The translations under genes were made by a program, and so were the position numbers. From Ruegeria sp. TM1040 (GTDB lineage Bacteria; Pseudomonadota; Alphaproteobacteria; Rhodobacterales; Rhodobacteraceae), in NCBI RefSeq assembly GCF_000014065.1, contig NC_008044.1, positions 1,449,501-1,513,500 on the forward strand: a stretch of 64,000 nucleotides of DNA, given 5' to 3'. Positions 36,277 to 46,141 of this stretch are shown here, one piece after another (position 1 is the stretch's first letter; each line of letters starts with the position of its first letter). The notes under the pieces were generated by a model, which was given only the letters and a program-made list of their open reading frames with translations, did not search any database and was not told the origin of the DNA.

Positions 36277-36891
36277 ATGAGTGATACATTCCTCGAGAAA
36301 ACATATGAGTTGAACACAGTCGAAGAGACTGTCGATCATTACAACCGCTGGGCCGAGAGCTACGACACGGAGATTGCGGAGAACAACTACGCAACGCCGG
36401 GTCGCATTGCAGATGCACTTTGGTCCGTTCTACCGGACGCAGAGGCGCCCCTCCTCGATTTTGGATGTGGCACCGGGCTTTCGGGGATCGCGCTGCGACG
36501 CGTCGGCTATGAGCAGATCGACGGGATGGACCCTTCGTCAGAGATGCTGAAGGTCGCCCAAGGCAAAGGCGCCCATCGTCACCTCTCCGTTGTGGACCCC
36601 GACAGCCGCAAACCGTTCAAATCCGGCGTCTACAAGGCCGTGGTCGCCTGCGGCGTGCTTGGGACCGGAGCCGCACCTGCCTCGGTCTTTGGGCATCTGA
36701 TGCACTGCCTCAATCGTGGCGATCTGCTGGCGTTTTCGCTGAACGATCATGCCCTTGCCGACCCCTCATATATCGGTGCCATGAACGAATGGCTTGATTG
36801 CGGGGCTGCGCGGTTGCTATTCAAGGAACATGGCCCCCACCTGCCGGGCCTCAACCTGAACGCCTGCGTCTATGTGATTGAAAAAGTGTGA
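36277..36891 (+). CDS. Class I SAM-dependent methyltransferase
   Basis: 204-aa soluble methyltransferase. YNRWAESYDTEIAENNYATP opens the fold and LLDFGCGTGLSGIAL (about residues 64-78) is the SAM-binding motif I. DGMDPSSEMLKVA (about 88-100) is motif II, and DLLAFSLNDHALADP is the later beta strand. The opening YxxWAxxYD resembles UbiE/Williams-Beuren-type small-molecule methyltransferases. The substrate is unknown. It overlaps gluQ by 4 bp and lies 36 bp after trmFO, so it may be part of a tRNA-modification operon; a tRNA-related role is only inferred from position. Confidence 0.85.
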   Translation: MSDTFLEKTYELNTVEETVDHYNRWAESYDTEIAENNYATPGRIADALWSVLPDAEAPLLDFGCGTGLSGIALRRVGYEQIDGMDPSSEMLKVAQGKGAHRHLSVVDPDSRKPFKSGVYKAVVACGVLGTGAAPASVFGHLMHCLNRGDLLAFSLNDHALADPSYIGAMNEWLDCGAARLLFKEHGPHLPGLNLNACVYVIEKV

Positions 36892-37736
36892 CATTCACAA
36901 CTCGTTTTGCCCCTTCTCCGACGGGGCCTCTGCACTTGGGCCATGCCTATTCCGCGTTGCTCGCTTCTGATTTTGCGCGCCAGCAGAACGGTCGATTTCT
37001 GCTGAGGATCGAAGACATCGATCAGACGCGCGCCCGAGCCTCTTGGGAAGAGCAGATCTATCAGGATCTTGCCTGGCTTGGTCTCAGTTGGCCGGAGCCG
37101 GTCTTGCGCCAATCTTCACGCTTGCCCCGATACCGCGCCGCGCTGGAACGCCTGAGCGCATTGGGGCTGACCTATCCCTGTCGCTGCAATCGCGCCGATA
37201 TTGAGGCCGCGGCAGGCGCACCTCAGGAGGGTGTGCCGCAGTTTGGCCCCGACGGGCGCATCTACCCCGGCACATGCCGCCAGCGACCGCTCTCGGATGC
37301 ACGCCCAACCGACGTGATCCGCCTCAATATGAAGGCGGCGCTCGCACGGCTCCCAGCCCTGAGTTTTATTGAGACATCCGAGGAACTTGGCGGCCATATC
37401 TCGCTTGATCCCGAAGAACTTGTGCAAGCAGTCGGCGATATCATCCTGGTGCGCCGCAATATGGGCAGTTCCTATCACCTCTCGGTGGTGGTGGATGACG
37501 CCGATCAGGGCATCACGGATGTGGTGCGCGGTGCGGATCTCTTTGAAAGCACGCAGATCCATGTGGTGCTGCAGACGCTTCTGGATCTGCCAGTCCCGCG
37601 CTACCATCATCACCGCCTGATCCGGGACGATCAGGGCAAGAGACTTGCCAAACGCGATGATGCCCGCGCCATTTCAAAATACCGTTCCGAGGGCGCCAGC
37701 CCGCAAGATATCAGACAACTCGTCGGGCTAGATTAG
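36888..37736 (+). CDS. gluQ: Glutamyl-Q tRNA(Asp) synthetase
   Basis: Paralogue of the glutamyl-tRNA synthetase catalytic domain that attaches glutamate to queuosine at position 34 of tRNA(Asp). The 282-aa protein starts at GTG 36888, overlapping the methyltransferase stop by 4 bp. It has the HIGH-type motif FAPSPTGPLHLGHAYSAL (about 7-24), zinc-type cysteines (CRCNR near 98 and GTCRQR near 128), and a KMSK-like GKRLAKRDDARAI (about 250-262). The anticodon-binding domain of full GluRS is absent, as expected for GluQRS. Being beside trmFO, it fits a tRNA-modification group. Confidence 0.92.
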   Translation: MTFTTRFAPSPTGPLHLGHAYSALLASDFARQQNGRFLLRIEDIDQTRARASWEEQIYQDLAWLGLSWPEPVLRQSSRLPRYRAALERLSALGLTYPCRCNRADIEAAAGAPQEGVPQFGPDGRIYPGTCRQRPLSDARPTDVIRLNMKAALARLPALSFIETSEELGGHISLDPEELVQAVGDIILVRRNMGSSYHLSVVVDDADQGITDVVRGADLFESTQIHVVLQTLLDLPVPRYHHHRLIRDDQGKRLAKRDDARAISKYRSEGASPQDIRQLVGLD

Positions 37737-37745
37737 CATTTTAGA

Positions 37746-38117
37746 TCAGGATATTGGCGTCATGATCTCATGCTCTTCGCCATCCCGAATAGCCGTGTAG
37801 AAACAGCTGCGGCGATTGGTGTGGCAAGCAGGCCCGGTCTGACGCACCATTGCCAAAAGCGCATCACGGTCGCAATCGACGCGCAGTTCGACCAGTTCCT
37901 GCACATGGCCCGAACTCTCCCCCTTGATCCAGAACGACTGGCGCGAGCGCGACCAATAGGTCACCCGCCCGGTCTCGAGCGTTTTGGCGACGCTCTCCGC
38001 GTTCATCCAGGCCATCATCAGAATCTCGCCGCTTTCCACATCCTGAGCAATACAGGGCACAAGGCCAGCTTCGTTGTATTTGAGCGTCTCGGGCGAGAAC
38101 TTCACCAAATCGTGCAT
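37746..38117 (-). CDS. hisI: Phosphoribosyl-AMP cyclohydrolase
   Basis: Third step of histidine synthesis: opens the purine ring of phosphoribosyl-AMP. The 123-aa protein has the family motifs MMAWMNAESVAKTLETGRVTYWSRSRQSFWIKGESSGHVQ and the metal-site cluster VDCDRDALLAMV and GPACHTNRRSCFY. There is no fused HisE domain, as is usual in alphaproteobacteria. ATG at 38117 is preferred because AAAAGG lies at good spacing; an ATG six codons earlier (38135) has a weaker site. It is divergent from the U-type scaffold gene. Confidence 0.94.
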   Translation of the reverse strand: MHDLVKFSPETLKYNEAGLVPCIAQDVESGEILMMAWMNAESVAKTLETGRVTYWSRSRQSFWIKGESSGHVQELVELRVDCDRDALLAMVRQTGPACHTNRRSCFYTAIRDGEEHEIMTPIS

Positions 38118-38194
38118 GTTAAAAACCTTTTGCATCTCAGGGGCACGCCCCTATGTATGAGGAACACGGTGCAAGGGAAACCCAGGAACACGAC

Positions 38195-38647
38195 ATGTCC
38201 GGCGAAACCGATCTGATCAAGCTCTACTCCACCAAGATCCTCGCACTGGCGGCTGATATTCCCCATCTTGGGCATCTCGAGCAGGCCGATGCCACGGTAA
38301 AACGCCGCTCGCCGCTTTGCGGATCAACAGTGACGGTGGATGTGACCCTTGAGGACGGAAAAGTCGCGCAGTTTGCGCAGGACGTCAAAGCCTGCGCTTT
38401 GGGTCAGGCTGCAGCTGCCGTTGTGGGCGCCGCCATCATCGGACGCAGCGCTGCCGAGGTGGAGCGGGCCCGTGATCAGCTGAAGGCAATGCTCACCGAA
38501 GGCGGGCCGGTGCCGGAGGCTCCGTTCGACGGGCTCGAAGTACTGATCCCTGCGCGGGACTTCAAAAACCGTCACGCCTCGATCATGTTGGCGCTAGAGG
38601 CCACGCTGGAGGCGATGCAAACGGCGCAAAAAGCAGACTGCGCCTGA
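38195..38647 (+). CDS. IscU/SufU-like iron-sulfur scaffold family protein
   Basis: 150-aa protein with the U-type scaffold fold: LIKLYSTKILALAADIPHLG, C42 in RRSPLCGSTVTVDV, and C67 in DVKACALGQAAAAVVGAAI. The third cluster ligand of classical IscU/SufU, a Cys at the start of the last helix, appears to be replaced: the segment reads NRHASIMLALEATLEAM with Ala in place. The only other Cys is near the C-terminus. It may therefore hold a cluster differently or act as a transfer protein. The start MSGETDLIKLY follows AGGAAC. It is divergent from hisI and not in an isc/suf operon. Confidence 0.85.
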   Translation: MSGETDLIKLYSTKILALAADIPHLGHLEQADATVKRRSPLCGSTVTVDVTLEDGKVAQFAQDVKACALGQAAAAVVGAAIIGRSAAEVERARDQLKAMLTEGGPVPEAPFDGLEVLIPARDFKNRHASIMLALEATLEAMQTAQKADCA

Positions 38648-38685
38648 TCCGGTTGACCTGCAACATCCCACGTTAACAGAAAAAA

Positions 38686-38714
38686 CCGCCGCTCATCCGG
38701 GCAGATGGCGGCGG
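38686..38714 (-). terminator. Intrinsic terminator of the SOS-box microprotein unit
   Basis: CCGCCGC-t-CATC pairs with GATG-GCGGCGG around a short loop; on the minus strand it is followed by six T residues. It lies 16 nt after the branched fold at 38730-38836 and 170 nt after the 40-aa gene. The plus strand has no T-run, so it serves the minus strand. Confidence 0.85.
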
Positions 38715-38729
38715 CAAGTGATCGCGCGG

Positions 38730-38836
38730 TCATGCGGGACCCGGTGGGCACCAATCACCAGAAACGAAGTTTCTGGTGCGGATCGAACAGGCAATCGATC
38801 CTAACACGGGACTTGAGGCTGGTGCCCCCGGCATGA
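38730..38836 (-). ncRNA. Candidate structured RNA element (three-way junction)
   Basis: A long closing helix is formed by TCATG, CCGG and GGGCACCA (38730-38753) pairing with TGGTGCCC, CCGG and CATGA (38820-38836), with one bulged T and one 6-nt bulge. Inside it sit two perfect hairpins: a 10-bp stem CACCAGAAAC/GTTTCTGGTG with a 3-nt loop (38756-38778) and a 6-bp stem GGATCG/CGATCC with a 10-nt loop (38780-38801). The minus-strand terminator just after it suggests it is the 3' part of the SOS-box transcript or a separate small RNA. I do not recognise a known RNA family; strand is inferred from the terminator. Confidence 0.55.
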
Positions 38837-38883
38837 CAGCACAGAAGAAACTGAGAACGGGTTACGAAACTGAAAAACGTCGC

Positions 38884-39006
38884 TCAGACGAGACCCGGAA
38901 GATGCAGGCCCACGATCAACATCACGACCAAAGCGGCCGCACCGAGAGTATCCTGCAGCAATGTGGATTGTGCGTTGCGCAGCGCGGTTTTGAATTGCGT
39001 GACCAT
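38884..39006 (-). CDS. 40-aa single-span membrane microprotein under a LexA-type box
   Basis: Too short for normal gene calling. The frame runs from ATG at 39006 to TGA at 38884. An AGGAGG ribosome site lies 7 bases before the ATG, the best seen in this window. Residues 1-18 (MVTQFKTALRNAQSTLLQ) are polar and helical; residues 21-38 form a hydrophobic segment suited to one transmembrane helix. A GAACN7GAAC box (the alphaproteobacterial LexA site) lies 81 bp upstream. Size, topology and control recall SidA of Caulobacter, a 29-aa SOS-induced membrane inhibitor of division, but I cannot show homology. It could also be a small toxin. No other promoter is evident. Confidence 0.75.
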   Translation of the reverse strand: MVTQFKTALRNAQSTLLQDTLGAAALVVMLIVGLHLPGLV

Positions 39007-39086
39007 CTGAAAACCTCCTCGATCTCTGTCTGACGTTTGCAACGTCTTGTTGTCCTTTTGTTCTCATTTTAAGCGAGTCGTGTAAA

Positions 39087-39121
39087 GAACTTTCTAAGAA
39101 CATTTGCGAACAAACTGGAAC
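39087..39121 (-). promoter_or_regulatory. LexA (SOS) box with two extra half-sites
   Basis: GAAC-N7-GAAC at 39087-39101 is the exact alphaproteobacterial LexA operator (GTTCN7GTTC on the minus strand). Two further GAAC half-sites follow at 39108-39111 and 39118-39121 with 6-bp gaps. A TTTACA that could be a -35 element abuts the box at 39081-39086, and a near-match GTTG-N7-GTTC lies at 39049-39063 nearer the gene. The site sits between the recG stop and the 40-aa gene, and points at the latter. Confidence 0.7.
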
Positions 39122-39152
39122 AAAAATCTGTCAGGATAGGAACACAGGCCAA

Positions 39153-41243
39153 TTAGCCGACTGAAATCAACCGGATAGCCTCATCCTGACGCAACAACCA
39201 CAAGAGCGTTCTTGCTGCGCGCCCGCGCGCACTGGAGAGATCGGGATCCGAGGTCATCAATGCGCGCGCATCGCTTTGCGCGATTGCCATCAGATCCGAC
39301 TGACGCTCGAGATCCGCGATATGGAACCGTGGCAAACCAGATTGTGCCGTGCCGATGACGTCTCCGGCACCGCGCATTTGCAGATCGGTTTCGGCGATGA
39401 CAAATCCATCTTCGCTCTCGCGCAGCACCTCGAGCCGCTTGCGTCCGCCTTCGGTCAGGGGCGGCTGATACATCAGCAAACAGGTGGACTGCGCCTCGCC
39501 GCGCCCCACCCGTCCCCGCAATTGGTGCAGTTGGGCAAGGCCAAAGATCTCGGCACGTTCGATCACCATGATCGACGCGTTGGGGACATTGACCCCGACC
39601 TCGATCACGGTGGTCGCCACCAGAACACGGGTGCGGCCTTCTTGAAACGCGAGCATGGCGGCATCTTTTTCCGCTGGCGGCATTTGGCCATGCACCAGCC
39701 CCACCACCTCCTCGCCCAAGACCGCGCGCAGGTGTTTGAACCGCTCGTCCGCAGCGGTCAGATCCATCACCTCGGATTCCTCAACCAGCGGGCAGACCCA
39801 ATAACACTGCCGTCCCTCGTCGATGGCACGACGCAGGTGGTCCACAACCTCGGACATCCGCTCTGTGCTCAGAATCGCAGTCTTGATCGGTTTGCGTCCT
39901 GGCGGTTTTTCATCGAGGATCGAGACCTCCATATCGCCATATTGGGTCAACGCCAGCGAGCGCGGAATCGGCGTCGCGGTCATGACAAGAACATCCGCGC
40001 GCTTGCCTTTTTCAGCCAGTTCCATGCGTTGCCGCACGCCAAAGCGGTGCTGTTCATCGACGATCACGAGGCGCAGATCGTCAAAGACGACATCTTGCTG
40101 GAACACCGCATGAGTGCCGACAAGAATATGGATGTCGCCCCGCGCGAGGGACTCCAGTTTGGCGCGACGGTCCTTGCCCTTGTCGCGTCCGGTCAGGATC
40201 TCAAGAACGACACCGGCGTCTTCGGCAAGCGGCTTGAGCCCTTCAAGATGTTGCCGCGCAAGGATTTCTGTCGGCGCCATCATCACACCCTGACCGCCAG
40301 CCTCGACCGCAACCAGAAGCGCCATGAAACCGACCAGCGTTTTCCCCGCTCCCACGTCGCCTTGCAGCAAACGGTTCATGCGCCGCTCAGAGCCCATATC
40401 GGCGGTGATCTCTTCTATGGCTCGCCCCTGCGCCCCGGTGGGGCGATAGGGCAATGTGGCAAGCACCTTTCTCTGCAGCGTGCCCGTCGCGACTGACCGC
40501 CGTCCCGGCAGGTCCCGCTCCACCGAGCGGGCAATCGCAAGTGTAAGCTGGTGCGCAAAAAGCTCGTCATAGGCAAGGCGCGCGCGCGCCGGGGCCTGTG
40601 CGCCTAGATCCTCCAGCGTCGCGGGCGCATGTGCGGCAGAAATCGCCGCGTGCCAATCCGGCCAGCCCTGTTTCGTTTTTTGCGCGGGATCCATCCACTC
40701 TGTGAGATCCGGCACCCGCGCAAGGGCGCTCTGGACGGCCTTGTACATGGTTTTTTGGGTGATGCCGTGTGTCAGATGATAGACCGGCTCAAAGTCCGGA
40801 ATGTCCCCGGCTTCTTCTAGCGGCAGCATGTGTTCGGGGTGGACCATCTGAGCCATGCCATCAAATAGCTCAAGCTTGCCCGAAACCACACGCCGCGCGC
40901 CTTCCGGCAATTGCGCGGTCAGATACCGGCTTCGGCCGTGGAAAAAGACCAGCTGAAACTCAGTCTCCTGGTCCGTCACGTCGATGCGATAGGCACCGCC
41001 CCGGTTGCGGGCCGGACGATGGCGCCCCACGGTGACTTCGACCGTTGCGGTCGTCGGCAGATCCAACCCCCGGATGGTTTCGCGCCTACGCCGGTCAACA
41101 ACGCTGTATGGCAGCGAGAACAGAAGATCGCGGGGGGCCGTGATATGCAGCTGCGCAAAATGCTCGGCAATCTTTGGTCCGACGCCTTGCAAGGTCTCAA
41201 GTTCCGCGAAAAGCGGGAACAATTGTTCTGGGCGACCGCTCAT
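39153..41243 (-). CDS. recG: ATP-dependent DNA helicase RecG
   Basis: Branch-migrating helicase that regresses stalled replication forks. The 696-aa protein has an N-terminal wedge domain (about 1-250). Its helicase core has Walker A LLQGDVGAGKTLVGFMAL (about 292-309), motif Ia MAPTEILARQH, the DEAD-type VIVDEQHRFGVRQR (about 388-401), motif III VMTATPIPRSLALT, and the C-terminal QLRGRVGRGEAQSTCLL with the RecG tail. It begins 7 bp downstream of ligA on the same strand, so two DNA-repair genes are linked. Confidence 0.97.
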   Translation of the reverse strand: MSGRPEQLFPLFAELETLQGVGPKIAEHFAQLHITAPRDLLFSLPYSVVDRRRRETIRGLDLPTTATVEVTVGRHRPARNRGGAYRIDVTDQETEFQLVFFHGRSRYLTAQLPEGARRVVSGKLELFDGMAQMVHPEHMLPLEEAGDIPDFEPVYHLTHGITQKTMYKAVQSALARVPDLTEWMDPAQKTKQGWPDWHAAISAAHAPATLEDLGAQAPARARLAYDELFAHQLTLAIARSVERDLPGRRSVATGTLQRKVLATLPYRPTGAQGRAIEEITADMGSERRMNRLLQGDVGAGKTLVGFMALLVAVEAGGQGVMMAPTEILARQHLEGLKPLAEDAGVVLEILTGRDKGKDRRAKLESLARGDIHILVGTHAVFQQDVVFDDLRLVIVDEQHRFGVRQRMELAEKGKRADVLVMTATPIPRSLALTQYGDMEVSILDEKPPGRKPIKTAILSTERMSEVVDHLRRAIDEGRQCYWVCPLVEESEVMDLTAADERFKHLRAVLGEEVVGLVHGQMPPAEKDAAMLAFQEGRTRVLVATTVIEVGVNVPNASIMVIERAEIFGLAQLHQLRGRVGRGEAQSTCLLMYQPPLTEGGRKRLEVLRESEDGFVIAETDLQMRGAGDVIGTAQSGLPRFHIADLERQSDLMAIAQSDARALMTSDPDLSSARGRAARTLLWLLRQDEAIRLISVG

Positions 41244-41250
41244 GATGCGT

Positions 41251-43615
<2,365 letters not shown>

Positions 43616-43647
43616 AAATGAATGGGCTATGATGGCCCGTCTGACGT

Positions 43648-44367
43648 TCAGGCGCCGACCGCCATGCGTGGCCCACCAGCGGAGAGATCTTCTTGCGGAT
43701 CTCGCAGCACATAGCCACGGCCCCAGACGGTTTCGATATAGTTCTCGCCGTCGGTTGCTGTGCTGAGCTTTTTGCGCAGCTTGCAGATAAAGACGTCGAT
43801 AATCTTGAGCTCGGGCTCGTCCATTCCGCCATAGAGGTGGTTCAGGAACATCTCTTTGGTCAGGGTTGTGCCCTTGCGCAACGAGAGCAGCTCGAGCATC
43901 TGGTATTCCTTACCAGTGAGATGCACAGATTTCCCTTCGACATCAACGGTCTTGGCGTCAAGGTTAACCGAGATCTTGCCCGTCTTGATGATCGACTGCG
44001 AATGCCCTTTCGAGCGACGAATGATCGCGTGGATCCGGGCGACCAGCTCTTCACGATGGAAGGGTTTGGTCAGATAGTCATCCGCGCCAAAGCCAAAGCC
44101 TTTGATCTTGTTCTCGGTGTCATCAGCACCGGAGAGGATCAGGATCGGGGTCTCGATACGCGACAAACGCAGCTGACGCAGAACCTCATGGCCGTTCATA
44201 TCCGGCAGACCAAGATCCAGAAGGATCAGGTCGTAGTCATAGAGCTTGGCCAGGTCTATGCCCTCTTCGCCAAGATCCGTGGTATAAACGTTCAGGTTCG
44301 CATGAGTCAGCATCAGCTCGATGCTTTTCGCTGTCGTGGGATCATCCTCGACCAGAAGAATGCGCAT
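43648..44367 (-). CDS. ctrA: Cell-cycle response regulator CtrA
   Basis: OmpR-family master regulator. In Caulobacter it controls the cell cycle; in Rhodobacterales it mainly drives motility, gene-transfer-agent and related genes. The 239-aa protein has a receiver domain (DD at 8-9, phospho-acceptor D51 in [14 protein letters not shown] near 103 in [13 protein letters not shown]) and a winged-helix effector domain (about 125-225) with [41 protein letters not shown] and WGRGYVL. It is downstream of sciP on the same strand across 125 bp that contains several TTAA half-sites. Confidence 0.97.
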   Translation of the reverse strand: MRILLVEDDPTTAKSIELMLTHANLNVYTTDLGEEGIDLAKLYDYDLILLDLGLPDMNGHEVLRQLRLSRIETPILILSGADDTENKIKGFGFGADDYLTKPFHREELVARIHAIIRRSKGHSQSIIKTGKISVNLDAKTVDVEGKSVHLTGKEYQMLELLSLRKGTTLTKEMFLNHLYGGMDEPELKIIDVFICKLRKKLSTATDGENYIETVWGRGYVLRDPQEDLSAGGPRMAVGA

Positions 44368-44426
44368 ATTAGGTCTCCGCCTGTACTCTGTTGTCCTCAG
44401 GTTGCGTTAACCTTGCTGCGAAAAGG

Positions 44427-44441
44427 TTAATGTCTCGTTAC
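44427..44441. promoter_or_regulatory. Candidate CtrA binding site upstream of ctrA
   Basis: TTAA-TGTCTCG-TTAC matches the CtrA consensus TTAA-N7-TTAA at 7 of 8 positions, 60 bp upstream of the ctrA start. Additional lone TTAA motifs lie at 44407, 44450 and 44473. Autoregulation of ctrA is known in Caulobacter; here it is a sequence-based guess. Confidence 0.4.
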
Positions 44442-44492
44442 CATGTTGGTTAATTTTTTAGGATCACACAAGTTAACGCGGCGGTTTTTACC

Positions 44493-44771
44493 TTAAGGAT
44501 TACGGAAATCCTTTAGGCGCGTGGTTTTCAATGCGTCTTCGCCATGATCAGCAACGGCGGCAACCCAGCTTCTGAACTCCTCTTCACTGAGGTTGTAGAG
44601 GCGCAATGCCTCGGTCTGGGGAATCAATCCGTACAAAACTCCGCGCACAACGGCCGCCTTGCGCGAGGCAACCCAGCGTTTCGTGGTCTGAGGCGGCAAA
44701 TCCGCCCGAGTCATGACTGTTCCGTCCGGCAGAGTGACCGCACGGGGGCCATCAACTTTCTTTAAAAACAT
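44493..44771 (-). CDS. sciP: CtrA inhibitor SciP (DUF1153 protein)
   Basis: 92-aa helix-turn-helix protein of the DUF1153 family. In Caulobacter SciP binds CtrA and blocks its recruitment of RNA polymerase. The body is KKVDGPRAVTLPDGTVMTRADLPPQTTKRWVASRKAAVVRGVLYGLIPQTEALRLYNLSEEEFRSWVAAV, the basic helix-turn-helix conserved in SciP. The C-terminal tail is GEDALKTTRLKDFR. It lies directly upstream of ctrA on the same strand, so regulator and inhibitor can be tied in expression. Its divergent neighbour is mnmA. Confidence 0.92.
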   Translation of the reverse strand: MFLKKVDGPRAVTLPDGTVMTRADLPPQTTKRWVASRKAAVVRGVLYGLIPQTEALRLYNLSEEEFRSWVAAVADHGEDALKTTRLKDFRNP

Positions 44772-44928
44772 CGCTATGCCCTTACTAGGATGCGTATTCA
44801 GCTTGATACGGGCAGAGTGGCGCGGAGGCCTTAACGCGAAGTGAAATCGGCCCCTTGAGAATACTTAGCATTTTCCTATATTCTTCGATGCTTTCCATCT
44901 TCCCCACTCGACTCGTAAGGAGTACGCC

Positions 44929-46074
44929 ATGGCGCTGGACAACGAGGCACCAGTGAATTCGCTAGGTTTTGCAAAATCTCCCGCCGAGACGCGTGTCGTC
45001 GTCGCCATGTCTGGCGGCGTAGATAGCTCTGTTGTGGCAGCATATTTGGCCGATCAGGGCTATGATGTGGTGGGTGTGACGTTGCAGCTTTATGATCACG
45101 GCGCGGCGCTTGCGAAAAAAGGCGCCTGCTGTGCGGGCATCGATATTCACGACGCACGCCGTGTCGCAGAGGAACGCGGCTTTCCGCACTATGTTCTGGA
45201 TTATGAGAACATTTTTAAGGATGCCGTCATCGACGAGTTTGCTGACAGCTATCTGGCGGGCGCAACGCCGGTGCCCTGCATCCGCTGTAATGAGCGTGTG
45301 AAGTTCAAGGACCTGCTGGAAACGGCCAAGGATCTGGAGGCTGACTGCATGGCAACCGGCCACTATATCCAGCGCAAGATGGGGGAACACGGGCCGGAGT
45401 TGCATTCTGCCGAGGATGCCAACCGCGATCAGAGCTATTTCCTGTTCTCCACCACACCAGAGCAGCTCGATTTTCTGCGATTCCCGCTAGGCCATTTGCC
45501 TTCCAAGGACGCAACCCGCGAGATGGCGGCGCAGTATGGCCTGTCGGTTGCTGATAAACCGGACAGTCAGGATATCTGCTTTGTGCCCAATGGCGATTAC
45601 GCTTCGGTCATCCAGAAACTGCGCCCTGGTGCTGCTGAACCCGGACAGATCGTGCATGCTGATGGCCGCGTGTTGGGGGAACACAACGGGGTGATTCACT
45701 ACACCATCGGTCAACGCCGCGGTCTTGGCATCGGGGGGCTCAGCGAGCCGCTCTACGTGGTGAAGCTTGATGTGGACCAGAAACAGGTGATCGTCGGCCC
45801 CAAGGAAATGCTGGCCACCCGCCGGGTGCCTGTACGCGAAATCAACTGGTTGGGCGATGCACCTTTTACCAGCCGTGACGAATGGCACCTGAGCGTCAAA
45901 GTGCGCTCTACCCGCCCGCCGCGCGACGCGATCATCCGCCCGATCTCAGAGACAGAGGCCGAGGTGGAGCTCTTTTCTGCCGAAGAAGGCATCTCGCCCG
46001 GTCAGGCCTGCGTGTTCTACGACCCCAATGGCAGCCGAATTTATGGCGGCGGTTGGATCTGGAAGGGTCAGTAA
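44929..46074 (+). CDS. mnmA: tRNA 2-thiouridine(34) synthase MnmA
   Basis: Thiolates U34 of tRNA-Lys, -Glu and -Gln, with sulfur delivered by a relay. The 381-aa protein has the PP-loop ATP motif [17 protein letters not shown] (about residues 24-40), the first catalytic Cys in [12 protein letters not shown] (about 119), and the second in [13 protein letters not shown] (about 218). C-terminal beta-barrel motifs include [13 protein letters not shown] and [20 protein letters not shown]. An AAGGAGT ribosome site precedes the ATG. A bidirectional terminator follows 12 bp after the stop codon. Confidence 0.97.
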   Translation: MALDNEAPVNSLGFAKSPAETRVVVAMSGGVDSSVVAAYLADQGYDVVGVTLQLYDHGAALAKKGACCAGIDIHDARRVAEERGFPHYVLDYENIFKDAVIDEFADSYLAGATPVPCIRCNERVKFKDLLETAKDLEADCMATGHYIQRKMGEHGPELHSAEDANRDQSYFLFSTTPEQLDFLRFPLGHLPSKDATREMAAQYGLSVADKPDSQDICFVPNGDYASVIQKLRPGAAEPGQIVHADGRVLGEHNGVIHYTIGQRRGLGIGGLSEPLYVVKLDVDQKQVIVGPKEMLATRRVPVREINWLGDAPFTSRDEWHLSVKVRSTRPPRDAIIRPISETEAEVELFSAEEGISPGQACVFYDPNGSRIYGGGWIWKGQ

Positions 46075-46086
46075 ACCAAAAAATGC

Positions 46087-46104
46087 GGGAGCCTTCGGGC
46101 TCCC
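46087..46104. terminator. Bidirectional terminator between mnmA and lpxB
   Basis: GGGAGCC-TTCG-GGCTCCC is a 7-bp stem with a UUCG tetraloop, followed by TTTTCTTTT on the plus strand; the minus strand reads GCATTTTTT after the stem. Confidence 0.9.
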
Positions 46105-46141
46105 TTTTCTTTTGCTTGATACAAAAAGGGCCGGCTCAGGC

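Noticed and set aside
38730-38836. tRNA, two-piece tmRNA or 34-codon ORFs within the branched fold
   Set aside because: The GTTCGATCC-like stem resembles a T-arm, but no acceptor stem with CCA, no anticodon arm and no tag-peptide frame could be built. Both strands have 34-codon ATG frames, which follows from the near-palindrome and is not evidence of coding.
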